Positions 1 through 6,796 of a DNA stretch of 14,452 nt are shown in pieces. Position numbers and translations under genes: made by a program. The stretch is from Candidatus Thorarchaeota archaeon (lineage in GTDB: Archaea > Asgardarchaeota > Thorarchaeia > Thorarchaeales > Thorarchaeaceae). Under the pieces are notes generated by a model. The model saw only the letters and a program-made list of their open reading frames with translations, searched no databases and was not told where the DNA came from. The stretch lies in NCBI GenBank assembly GCA_016840245.1, contig JAEOST010000653.1, positions 1-14,452 on the forward strand. Reading direction: 5' to 3'. Position 1 is the stretch's first letter; every line of letters starts with the position of its first letter.

Positions 1-37
1 AAAAGGTCGACCATTGTATCTGCTTGCACATGCCTAC

Positions 38-43
38 TTATAT
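38..43 (+). promoter_or_regulatory. possible TATA box of the small membrane protein at 89
   Basis: TTATAT lies about 48 bases before the proposed ATG at 89. An archaeal start site about 25 bases downstream would fall near 66 and leave a short leader carrying the GGTGA Shine-Dalgarno at 78-82. The A+T-rich setting makes chance matches common, so this is weak. Confidence 0.25.
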
Positions 44-88
44 CTGAAAGGACCAAGTATAGTATATTGGAGTAACTGGTGATTCGTG

Positions 89-310
89 ATGTACTCAGAA
101 TCATATGACATCAAGAGGTGGCAAGTCGCTGCAATAGAGGCCTTTGCATTTGTCCTAGTACTTGTCTTCGCGGGAATGGGTTGGACAAGGACCCTTGTTG
201 ATGCTGCAATTGTTGTAGTGTCATTCTCAATTGTTGGCTATATCAGTCTCAGAGTATATACTGGTATGACAAGTACCGAGGAGAAGGATGACACCTCAGT
301 GTTACACTAG
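89..310 (+). CDS. small two-helix membrane protein, function unknown
   Basis: This encodes a 73-residue protein of unrecognised family. It has a short polar N-terminus (SESYDIKRW), a hydrophobic segment at about residues 14-32, a second at about 36-56, and an acidic polar tail (TEEKDD), so a two-helix hairpin in the membrane is likely. A GTG at 86 directly precedes the ATG at 89. The Shine-Dalgarno GGTGA at 78-82 is 6 bases from the ATG but only 3 from the GTG, so the ATG is preferred. The stop is TAG. It converges on the next small membrane gene with a 3-base gap. No function can be assigned. Confidence 0.6.
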   Translation: MYSESYDIKRWQVAAIEAFAFVLVLVFAGMGWTRTLVDAAIVVVSFSIVGYISLRVYTGMTSTEEKDDTSVLH

Positions 311-313
311 TTC

Positions 314-547
314 CTATTCATCGAGTTCCTTGTAACGGGTAGGAATTACACCTGACCATGAAACAATAAGGAGAATCACAAGGATTACTACAAACCACGA
401 TCCATAGGCCACTATCTCATAGAAAGGATAGCTAGTCGCAGCACCAATCATTGGAAAGAATATCATATCAATGAAAATCCAAGATACAAAGATGATAATC
501 GCCACAGATAGCCCAATTATCTTCCGTCTAGTCGTATTCTCAGTCAT
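314..547 (-). CDS. small two-helix membrane protein, function unknown
   Basis: This encodes a protein of about 77 residues with hydrophobic segments at about residues 10-34 and 44-66, preceded by a basic stretch (TTRRK). It is probably a two-helix inner-membrane protein of unrecognised family. Possible starts are ATG at 547 (MTENTTRR), ATG at 559 and GTG at 580; none has a strong Shine-Dalgarno. I prefer 547 because it gives a normal short polar N-terminus before the first helix and because the longer versions run into the promoter zone of the divergent gene at 670. The stop is TAG. It sits tail to tail with the other small membrane gene and head to head with the ECF-like gene. Confidence 0.55.
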   Translation of the reverse strand: MTENTTRRKIIGLSVAIIIFVSWIFIDMIFFPMIGAATSYPFYEIVAYGSWFVVILVILLIVSWSGVIPTRYKELDE

Positions 548-637
548 TTCGTAGCACATCTCAAAGCAACTGTGGTACACTATTGTGTATTGTGTTAGGT
601 CAAAATAGACTGCTCGGAATTCCAGTTTCCACGAGGG

Positions 638-644
638 TTTATAT
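638..644 (+). promoter_or_regulatory. TATA box for the ECF-like membrane protein gene
   Basis: TTTATAT is centred 29 bases before the ATG at 670, and no Shine-Dalgarno precedes that ATG. Together these suggest a leaderless or nearly leaderless transcript starting at the ATG. This also argues against the in-frame TTG at 583, which would lie upstream of the box. Confidence 0.4.
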
Positions 645-669
645 CGACCACATCGAACGGCCTAGATTT

Positions 670-1449
670 ATGGTATTTCCAAAGAGTATGATGGACAGTC
701 GTCTTCTGTCATTATCAGCGGTTTTTGCAGCAATGATTGCTGTTCTAGATATGATTCTAACCCCAGGATTCTATAGTGGTATCTGGGACTCATTGATATT
801 CATACTAAGTCCATTAGTTGGGATGATATTGGGACCATATGCTGGAGCACTAGCAGTAGGAATTGGTACCTTTACTGGACATGTTCTAATCTTCCGTGAT
901 CCATTCGAGCTTGTCTATATGTTTGGAGCGCCCTTAGGTGCTGCAATGGCGGGCTTTGTTTATGACCGGGAATGGAGGCCTGTGCTAGGTATTTATTCAG
1001 CGTTGCTCTTTGGTTATTTCATCTACCCTGTGTCGTGGGAACTTCCACTCTGGGGTATTTGGGACATCCTTCTTGGATATGTTATGTTAGTGCTGTTCAC
1101 AGTGATAGCGATAAGAAGACTATGGCCTAGTGACGTGTATGGCGATACCAATCTTAGAGTTATCTTAGCCACCGTAATAGGATTAGAAACAGACATCTTA
1201 CTACGTGTATTCATCCTTGTTCCCGGCCAGACCTATTGGCTCTTTTATGGATTTGATGTGGCAGTACTTCAAATAATATGGCTGGGAGCTGGGTTTGTAA
1301 CAGCTTTCAAGGTTGCTCTAGCTGTATCTGCGGGGATTATCATTACCGTTCCGCTTCTACTCATGCTCAATAGAGAGGGGCTAGGTCGAGATGTACTAGC
1401 CATCTCTCAGAGTCCAAAGGAATTGGATGTTCAATATGATGATGATTAA
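670..1449 (+). CDS. multi-helix membrane protein, probable ECF transporter S component-like
   Basis: This encodes a very hydrophobic protein of about 259 residues with roughly six or seven membrane segments (about 12-32, 43-72, 82-97, 104-122, 131-150, 163-185 and 195-233). The N-terminal region, with a short alpha-helical lead into the membrane, a small-residue-rich segment LGPYAGALAVGIGTF at about 54-68 and a charged loop before the next helix, resembles substrate-binding S components of energy-coupling factor vitamin/metal importers, which bind the ligand within the membrane and use a shared ATPase module. No ATPase or T component is seen here, which is normal for family members that share a module encoded elsewhere. 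The frame stays open back to a TTG at 583; ATG 670 is preferred from the TATA spacing, and ATG 688 is possible. The substrate is unknown. A general unknown membrane protein is the alternative. Confidence 0.5.
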   Translation: MVFPKSMMDSRLLSLSAVFAAMIAVLDMILTPGFYSGIWDSLIFILSPLVGMILGPYAGALAVGIGTFTGHVLIFRDPFELVYMFGAPLGAAMAGFVYDREWRPVLGIYSALLFGYFIYPVSWELPLWGIWDILLGYVMLVLFTVIAIRRLWPSDVYGDTNLRVILATVIGLETDILLRVFILVPGQTYWLFYGFDVAVLQIIWLGAGFVTAFKVALAVSAGIIITVPLLLMLNREGLGRDVLAISQSPKELDVQYDDD

Positions 1450-1454
1450 CTGAC

Positions 1455-2873
1455 TTACAGTCCATTATAATAGAATTGAACCTCCGGATATTCAGTGGGA
1501 GGCCCATCCAAGAAGGATGAGTCTGTACCCTTGAGAGCTTCGTCAAAGAATGCAAGTACGTATCTATTTTGTATCTCAAGCATTCTATATCCATCAATTG
1601 GGCCTAACCAGCCAAAGAGCTTCAGGAGAGAGGACCAGATTTGAACGTCTGCAAAGTTGTAATGTCGTGTACCATTCACAAAGATCCCATAGCAGGTACT
1701 CTGAGACCGTAGATAGACTGTGTCGTTCATCTCAGGATTACCATAATCTTGACCAAAGAGTAACATAAAGGGCTTAGTCAAATTCATGTCCAATGAGTGT
1801 CCAATATGAGGGGTGTCGAAGCTGATTCCAGCCTGTACTCTAGGATCAATGAGAACAACCTCCTCGGCAGTTGTACCGCCAAATGAATGACCCATAGCAC
1901 CAATACGACTGAAGTCTAGCTTTCCGTTGAAGATGCTGGGTATATTGTCGTTGTCGGATATCTCAAGCTGGTCAAGGAGAAACATCGTATCCTCAGCCCA
2001 GATGACCAGACTATTGGTAATCTGTTCCAGAGTTTCTTGTGTGGCCTCATATATTGCAGTACCATCAGGAAATATCGTTACTGCTGCTTCGTACGGATGA
2101 GCTATGCTAAAGACAATGTATCCGTGACTAGCCATCTCCTCCATGAGAACCGTATTCTGCATCACAAACCCACCATAGCCATGAGAGAACAGGAGGACTG
2201 GAAAACTGGTTTCATCTTGTGATACAGGTGCACCCTCATACGAGTGAGTGGTGACTAGTGAAACGTGGCTGACAATCAATGATGGGAATCCAAATGACTG
2301 TTGTATCCCTATTCCAAATGATTGCTGATCGTAGACATACGGAGCAGCGCTGTACCCACTGACATCATCAGCTGGATACCAGGCCTGGATCAGTATTCTG
2401 CGGTGGTCATCTGGATTCTCAGTAAAGGTCTCGTTTCTGTTTGTGTCGGTGAGATCGAATGTGACTGTACCCACATTGTAGGAACCTGTTGGGTCTGGTA
2501 AGGTGAAAACAGGGAGTATGTTATCAAGAAACAGCGTTGGAGTAACGACAAGCATCGATATTACTAGAATGGCTATTGCACGTCGCAGTCGAGGTCGTGT
2601 TTCATCTGGAGGTGCTAAACCAGTCTGAATCCTAAGTTCCTTCACATAGTGTAACAATCCATGTGCAAAGAAAACAATGGAAAGAATGTAGACTGGTATC
2701 ATCTGCCATCGATATCCCTCCAGAGCAAAGTGACACAGTGTGATAGCAACACCTGCGATACTCAACCATCCTATCAGGGTTCTCTTCTTTATGTTCTTAA
2801 TAACAGAGGGGAAGAATAGTTGGAATGATAGAATAACTAACACCAGAATCAATAGAATCTCGACTAATCGCAT
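1455..2873 (-). CDS. membrane-anchored PAF-acetylhydrolase-like serine esterase
   Basis: This 472-residue protein has an N-terminal membrane domain of about four helices (about 2-22, 33-50, 58-76 and 98-120), followed by an alpha/beta-hydrolase domain from about residue 130 to the end. The hydrolase shows the nucleophile elbow GHSFGG with Ser330, an acid Asp353 exactly 23 residues later, and His404 in GTRHYNFAD. This spacing and the His motif match the plasma-type PAF acetylhydrolase (phospholipase A2 group VII) family, and FSHGYGG at 230-236 fits the oxyanion-hole strand. Such enzymes cleave short or oxidised acyl chains from phospholipids or related esters; the archaeal substrate is unknown. 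The domain probably faces outward. ATG 2873 is chosen over ATG 2897 because GGTGAT lies 4-5 bases upstream of it. It lies downstream of tetR on the same strand and converges with the ECF-like gene at a 5-base gap. Confidence 0.85.
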   Translation of the reverse strand: MRLVEILLILVLVILSFQLFFPSVIKNIKKRTLIGWLSIAGVAITLCHFALEGYRWQMIPVYILSIVFFAHGLLHYVKELRIQTGLAPPDETRPRLRRAIAILVISMLVVTPTLFLDNILPVFTLPDPTGSYNVGTVTFDLTDTNRNETFTENPDDHRRILIQAWYPADDVSGYSAAPYVYDQQSFGIGIQQSFGFPSLIVSHVSLVTTHSYEGAPVSQDETSFPVLLFSHGYGGFVMQNTVLMEEMASHGYIVFSIAHPYEAAVTIFPDGTAIYEATQETLEQITNSLVIWAEDTMFLLDQLEISDNDNIPSIFNGKLDFSRIGAMGHSFGGTTAEEVVLIDPRVQAGISFDTPHIGHSLDMNLTKPFMLLFGQDYGNPEMNDTVYLRSQSTCYGIFVNGTRHYNFADVQIWSSLLKLFGWLGPIDGYRMLEIQNRYVLAFFDEALKGTDSSFLDGPPTEYPEVQFYYNGL

Positions 2874-2877
2874 GAAT

Positions 2878-2883
2878 ATCACC
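2878..2883 (-). promoter_or_regulatory. Shine-Dalgarno that decides the esterase start
   Basis: On the minus strand GGTGAT, an exact match to the anti-Shine-Dalgarno complement, sits 4 bases before ATG 2873. The upstream in-frame ATG at 2897 has no such site. A TATA-like TTATAT at 2904-2909 is close to these elements, but its spacing is slightly short for a leader that retains this site, so the true promoter is uncertain. Confidence 0.55.
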
Positions 2884-2918
2884 AGACTGGTAACCATCTG
2901 CAGATATAACTGGGCGAC

Positions 2919-2944
2919 AAAAAGATTCCGTTTCTTGAGAAACG
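2919..2944 (-). terminator. hairpin plus T-tract after tetR, possibly also an operator
   Basis: CGTTTCT and AGAAACG form an inverted repeat at 2929-2944 with a 2-base centre. Read on the minus strand it begins 11 bases beyond the tetR stop and is followed by GAATC and TTTTT (2919-2923), so it looks like an intrinsic terminator. The same symmetric element lies just upstream of the esterase gene and could instead be a regulator binding site. The sequence alone does not separate the two. Confidence 0.5.
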
Positions 2945-2954
2945 TTATCTTTAG

Positions 2955-3548
2955 TTAAGTTAGAATTTCTTGGAGAAGTATTGTAGATACATGTGCCCAG
3001 GTTTTTTTCGCATCTGACACATCAGCTCCAAGGATTATCGAACTTATCAGTCCATCACGCAGAGCAACCAGACCCTTCCATACAACAGCAACATCAGCAT
3101 CTCTCTTGATGACGCCTCGTTTCTTCAGATTTTCAACATGGCCCATGAACTCGTCATAGCTCCTTTCATAGACCTCTGTCATTCGTTCTCTGAGTGTTTC
3201 ATTCTTGGCTGCTTCAAAAAACAGGTCAAGACCAAATGAACGAGTTTGAAGAGACCTACTGATCTTCATCTCGAAGAACTCGCCTGTTGTGATGAACAAG
3301 GGATCATCGGAGAGAATTATGGACATCATCTCATCCTTTCGGGAGTCCATCATGAATTCAATCACATCGAAGAATAGCTGCTCCTTGCTCTTGAAATACT
3401 GATAGATTGCTCCTTTGCTGACTCCTAATACTTCTGCAATATCGTCCATCTTGGTCTGATAGTACCCTCTCTCAACGAATACTCTTGCTCCTGCCTCAAT
3501 GATTCTTAGCTTGGCCTTTTCCTTGTACTCAGGTACTACTTTTGGCAT
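2955..3548 (-). CDS. TetR/AcrR-family transcriptional regulator
   Basis: This 197-residue protein has the TetR layout. An N-terminal helix-turn-helix domain includes IIEAGARVFVERGYYQTKMDDIAEVLGVSKGAIYQYFKSKEQLF-type signature residues (about residues 16-59, with the recognition helix near VSKGAIYQYF). A helical ligand-binding and dimerisation domain of about 135 residues follows, with a run of Phe and Met that suggests a hydrophobic ligand. The length is typical. ATG 3548 is preferred, with GGAG 11 bases upstream; ATG 3584 would add 12 residues not usual for the family and has no Shine-Dalgarno. It is divergent from the methyltransferase gene and upstream of the esterase on the same strand, so both are candidate targets. 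Autoregulation through the palindromic promoter at 3612-3641 is likely but inferred. Confidence 0.92.
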   Translation of the reverse strand: MPKVVPEYKEKAKLRIIEAGARVFVERGYYQTKMDDIAEVLGVSKGAIYQYFKSKEQLFFDVIEFMMDSRKDEMMSIILSDDPLFITTGEFFEMKISRSLQTRSFGLDLFFEAAKNETLRERMTEVYERSYDEFMGHVENLKKRGVIKRDADVAVVWKGLVALRDGLISSIILGADVSDAKKTWAHVSTILLQEILT

Positions 3549-3611
3549 TGTTTTTCTGACTCCGTTGTACGAGGTGATATGCATTTGCTTGACTGAGAAG
3601 GTTAAAAAGTG

Positions 3612-3641
3612 ACTTATTAGTATTTATACTGACCCATAAGT
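3612..3641. promoter_or_regulatory. shared palindromic promoter/operator of tetR and methyltransferase gene
   Basis: AGTAT-TT-ATACT at 3619-3630 is an inverted repeat that reads as TTTATA on the plus strand and TATAAATA on the minus strand. It could therefore be the TATA box of both divergent genes, with starts near 3650 (plus) and 3599 (minus). It is bracketed by ACTTAT at 3612-3617 and ATAAGT at 3636-3641, also inverted. A TetR dimer bound here would block both promoters. The assignment is inference from symmetry and position. Confidence 0.45.
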
Positions 3642-3672
3642 ATCTATTACTATTCATGAAGAGGTGAAGTAT

Positions 3673-4281
3673 ATGGCTGATGAAGTGTTCTATAGGATTC
3701 TCTTTGTTGTTCTCTTTGCACTGTTCTTCAGTGTCAGAGGTTATTATAGATTTGTGAAACCAAAACGTGAAGAACCAGATGTGGTAGAAGAGCAAAAGAG
3801 TTTCGAAAAGGCGGAGGCAGTCATCACTTTTGCAATTCTTGGATACTTTGCTTCAATAATCCTGTATATGCTCAATCTACCGTGGTTTGCATGGTCCCAG
3901 ATACTCACCTATCCTGAATTTGTACGATGGCTTGGTGTTGCTTTGACACTGACAAATATTCCTCTACTTGGATGGATTCACAGAACACTTGACCGACAGT
4001 ACTCAGCCTGTCTGCAGATTAAGGAAAGTCATTCCCTGATCACGATAGGTCCCTATTCGAGGGTACGCCATCCTATGTATACTATATTGAGCGGGTTTTC
4101 ATTTGGTATGGCCTTGGTCACTGCTAACTTTCTCGTCATCGGTTTTGCGTTACTGCTCATCATTCCATTTACGTTCGTAGCACAAAAGGAGGAGCAGATG
4201 ATGATTGGTACCTTTGGTGGTGAGTATGAGGAATACATGAAACAAACTGGTCGTTTCTTTCCAAAATTGAGGAAGAAATGA
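3673..4281 (+). CDS. isoprenylcysteine/phospholipid methyltransferase-family membrane protein
   Basis: This 202-residue integral membrane protein has helices at about 5-22, 47-68, 84-102 and a long hydrophobic pair at 137-170. It carries the signature of the ICMT/PEMT family: GPYSRVRHPMY at 126-136, then EE at 173-174 and FGGEYEEYMKQTGRFFP at 181-197, which form the S-adenosylmethionine site in that family. Members methylate prenyl-cysteine carboxyl groups, phospholipid head groups or other hydrophobic substrates; which one applies cannot be told from sequence. The ATG at 3673 has a near-perfect Shine-Dalgarno GAGGTGA at 3661-3667 five bases upstream, so the in-frame GTG at 3664 within it is rejected. 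It is divergent from tetR, which suggests control by that regulator. Confidence 0.8.
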   Translation: MADEVFYRILFVVLFALFFSVRGYYRFVKPKREEPDVVEEQKSFEKAEAVITFAILGYFASIILYMLNLPWFAWSQILTYPEFVRWLGVALTLTNIPLLGWIHRTLDRQYSACLQIKESHSLITIGPYSRVRHPMYTILSGFSFGMALVTANFLVIGFALLLIIPFTFVAQKEEQMMIGTFGGEYEEYMKQTGRFFPKLRKK

Positions 4282-4304
4282 GATAATTCGCCAGAAACAC
4301 AGGA

Positions 4305-4335
4305 TCTAGATGATAGGTGAATAGATTCATCTAGA
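4305..4335 (+). terminator. 9-bp inverted repeat after the methyltransferase gene
   Basis: TCTAGATGA (4305-4313) and TCATCTAGA (4327-4335) are perfect inverted arms around a 13-base loop, 24 bases beyond the stop at 4281 and 40 bases before the next start. No T-tract follows, so it may be a transcript-end structure, a leader hairpin of the next gene or a protein site. Confidence 0.35.
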
Positions 4336-4374
4336 AGCTATTGTAATCACTACTGTTCAAGAGTGGTGTTGATA

Positions 4375-4764
4375 ATGAGTGAAAAAGAGCCCGTTGGACT
4401 TGTAGTTTTGGCTAGCGATAGACATGGTTCACCCCCAGAGGTGACTGGAAAGCTATCCAGATTCAACTCTGAAATCTGCAGCATCTTTGTAGACAATCTC
4501 AATTGGTTCGATAGAATAGAAGATACTGTCGATTTTCAAATAGGGGGAAAGAATACAATATCTGGTTCAGTCTTGGATTCTATCATTCAACCATTCTTAT
4601 CACTGGAGAAAGACGAGAATGCGCTTGGAGTATTCTCAAAGCATGTATTCAGAGATGTAACAGGTATCACAACGGCAGAATTCACCAAGTCTGCAATTAT
4701 CAGAGAGGAGGATGCCCCTTGGGGATTTGATGCCATATTTTGTCTGCTGTTCGAGTCGGTATAG
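4375..4764 (+). CDS. acidic soluble protein of unknown family
   Basis: I do not recognise this 129-residue protein. It has no signal peptide or clear membrane segment. It starts with a hydrophobic strand-like stretch (PVGLVVLASDRHGSPPEVTG, residues 6-25), has a middle FQIGGKN segment and ends with a hydrophobic FDAIFCLLFESV. The N-terminal strand followed by a Gly/Pro loop suggests a small alpha/beta fold, but no motif supports a function. ATG 4375 is preferred over GTG 4363 or 4366, as GGTG about 6-7 bases upstream can serve as Shine-Dalgarno. The stop is TAG. It stands alone between two hairpin or promoter regions. Confidence 0.55.
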   Translation: MSEKEPVGLVVLASDRHGSPPEVTGKLSRFNSEICSIFVDNLNWFDRIEDTVDFQIGGKNTISGSVLDSIIQPFLSLEKDENALGVFSKHVFRDVTGITTAEFTKSAIIREEDAPWGFDAIFCLLFESV

Positions 4765-4879
4765 CGCCAATGTTTGTACCTATATTACAATAGAATGTAC
4801 ACTAAAACGTGTATGATACCCTATGTATCAACATGTAGCTCCATAATGGGTAAGAAAACAGCGGTATATGGTGAATTAA

Positions 4880-6466
4880 GTGGGTCTGCTTTCGAAGAGC
4901 TCTGCACTCTGCCTTGTGGTCTTCTTAGTTTTACCACAATCAATTGTAACAACTCAAGTTCATAGTACACTGGATACAGGTATACAAACCCCTCTTGTAG
5001 GAAACCAAGCCATATCCCAAGAGGTTGGAGATTCCAGAACCTTTTGGATATTAGATTTCGAATCCTCGCTTCATTATGAAATTGATGCCAGTCTGATAGC
5101 AATAGGAAACCACTGCTACATCTACATGCAGGATTCTGTGGTAGCAATTCTTGGCGAGATTGAAGCTACAAGTAGATGCGAAATGTATTCAGATGAATTT
5201 GACACCACAATCTTTCCAAACGTGACTGACCTTACAGGAGATCCGGATGGTAGAATCGGTGACATTGATGGAGACCCGAAGATTGTGATTCTCCTCTCGG
5301 AGAATCTAATGAGCTATTATAGTCAATACAATGAGTTTGCTTCAACCTACTCGAATTTGTGCGAGATGATCTACATCTATTACAATAATCCTACTCATAT
5401 AATACTGCAGACAATTGCTCACGAGTTTGACCATTTGATTTGGTTCAATTATGAGATGGATGAGGTTCATTTTGTATTGGAGGGTATTGCTGAGTATTCT
5501 AACTATCATGCAGGTCAACTGGCACCTTACAACAATGTATCAAGTCGGACACCATACTTTCTCCAGCATCCAGAAGATTCACTAATCTACTTCAACAGCG
5601 CTAGCAGTGGTGGAATGACTATAGCTATTGACTATGGTTGTTCCTATCTGTTTGCATTCTACTTAGCTGAACAATTCGGTGTCGACTTACTAAGAGACCT
5701 TGTGATGAACTACGATGATGGAGCAGAGGGCATAGAATCAACTCTACAAGATGCAGGTCATAATATCACATTCAACGATCTCTATCTGGACTGGATAACA
5801 GCTGTTACCATTGATGAGCTTGGATTCGCCAGTGACAAATATGGCTTCAGAAATATGGATGTGAACATACAAAGCTACACAGTTGTTGAGGACCTACCCT
5901 TTGTGAGTATAGATCTGTCACTTCGTTGTTATGGTGCTCAGATACAGAAGATAACATCACCTCCAGACAATTTTGTCGTTGAAGTTGAACTACCTGAAGA
6001 TGGGACTGTTGGTGTTTCGATTGCCTTCGAAGATACTTCCGGGTGGCATGTCGTGCAGACAATGTATGATTGTCCAATTCTAGTGAGTGGGTATGAAATC
6101 AATATTGCATATGTGATTACAAGTTACCTCTTCACAGACACTCCTGATGGTTCGATCGATTTTGGAGTAGGCTCATTGCAGCAAATAGACTTGACATTTA
6201 GGGAAGCTGAGGATACAACATCGACTTCTATCACTAGTGCAAGTTCTTCTACTATGGTTACTAGTTCGATAATTACTACAAGTACTCAAACGACACCGTG
6301 CTCTTCTACTACGGTAATCTCTACCACAATGACTTCTACCAGTACTACAAGTCCACTGACAGGACAACCAATAACACTGGTAACAGAAGTATCTCTCACA
6401 CTCATTGCTGTTCTTACTGTGATATTTACTTTCTATTACACAAAGAAAAGAAGAATGATGGCTTGA
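4880..6466 (+). CDS. secreted, membrane-anchored HExxH zinc metalloprotease with Ser/Thr stalk
   Basis: This 528-residue protein starts with a signal peptide (hydrophobic core about 9-23, likely cleavage near 25). A catalytic domain follows, with the zinc motif HEFDH at 181-185 inside LQTIAHEFDHLIWF and a likely third ligand Glu201 in LEGIAEY (Glu205 is the alternative). An Asp-rich DPDGRIGDIDGDP loop at 121-133 looks like a calcium site. This arrangement resembles gluzincin peptidases of the hyicolysin (M30) type. Residues 446-492 are almost all Ser/Thr, a probable glycosylated stalk, followed by a membrane helix at about 497-520 and KKRR. The enzyme should therefore hang on the outer face of the cell. 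Sequons NVT, NVS and NIT occur in the ectodomain. The start is GTG 4880, with GGTGA at 4870-4874 five bases upstream. Confidence 0.75.
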   Translation: MGLLSKSSALCLVVFLVLPQSIVTTQVHSTLDTGIQTPLVGNQAISQEVGDSRTFWILDFESSLHYEIDASLIAIGNHCYIYMQDSVVAILGEIEATSRCEMYSDEFDTTIFPNVTDLTGDPDGRIGDIDGDPKIVILLSENLMSYYSQYNEFASTYSNLCEMIYIYYNNPTHIILQTIAHEFDHLIWFNYEMDEVHFVLEGIAEYSNYHAGQLAPYNNVSSRTPYFLQHPEDSLIYFNSASSGGMTIAIDYGCSYLFAFYLAEQFGVDLLRDLVMNYDDGAEGIESTLQDAGHNITFNDLYLDWITAVTIDELGFASDKYGFRNMDVNIQSYTVVEDLPFVSIDLSLRCYGAQIQKITSPPDNFVVEVELPEDGTVGVSIAFEDTSGWHVVQTMYDCPILVSGYEINIAYVITSYLFTDTPDGSIDFGVGSLQQIDLTFREAEDTTSTSITSASSSTMVTSSIITTSTQTTPCSSTTVISTTMTSTSTTSPLTGQPITLVTEVSLTLIAVLTVIFTFYYTKKRRMMA

Positions 6467-6796
6467 GGAAGCGTTATTGTGATAGCATCAAAAAGTATTG
6501 AACTCAAACCTCATATTTCCGGGGTTCCTCATGGAATATGAGTGTGGTCAAGGTTAGAGAAGAGGGAATTGAAAGAAGCAAGTACTTCTTTGAAGTCATT
6601 TGGTTCATTTTTGGACACGAATTTTCGTCATTTTAGCTTGGAGAGCACCTGCATCGAAATGAATCGATGATAAAATGATATTAACTAAACTCACATGTTT
6701 TTTGTACGGAGTATGCCAAATATTGATACCATGAATAGCCTGAGATTCATCAGGTAAAGATGCTCGTAGATATCTGGCAACTTCAGGAGAAAATAT
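6467..6796 (+). other. 330-base region without a convincing gene
   Basis: This gap separates the metalloprotease and the acetyltransferase. It holds a possible 32-codon frame from ATG 6538 to TAG 6634-6636 (beginning MSVVKVREEGIERSKYFF) with no good Shine-Dalgarno, and a 6-bp hairpin CATCGA/TCGATG at 6652-6669. No T-tract terminator or clear promoter is evident. It could contain a decayed gene or a long leader for the GNAT gene. Confidence 0.3.

Noticed and set aside
583..669. N-terminal extension of the ECF-like protein from TTG 583
   Set aside because: It would add 29 polar residues, begins at a TTG with no ribosome site and lies mostly upstream of the TATA box at 638-644.
2874..2897. ATG 2897 as start of the esterase
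   Set aside because: It lacks a ribosome site, whereas ATG 2873 has an exact GGTGAT at the right distance.
6538..6636. 32-codon frame beginning MSVVKVREEG
   Set aside because: It has no Shine-Dalgarno, is very short and matches nothing I know, so it is mentioned only in the description of the gap.
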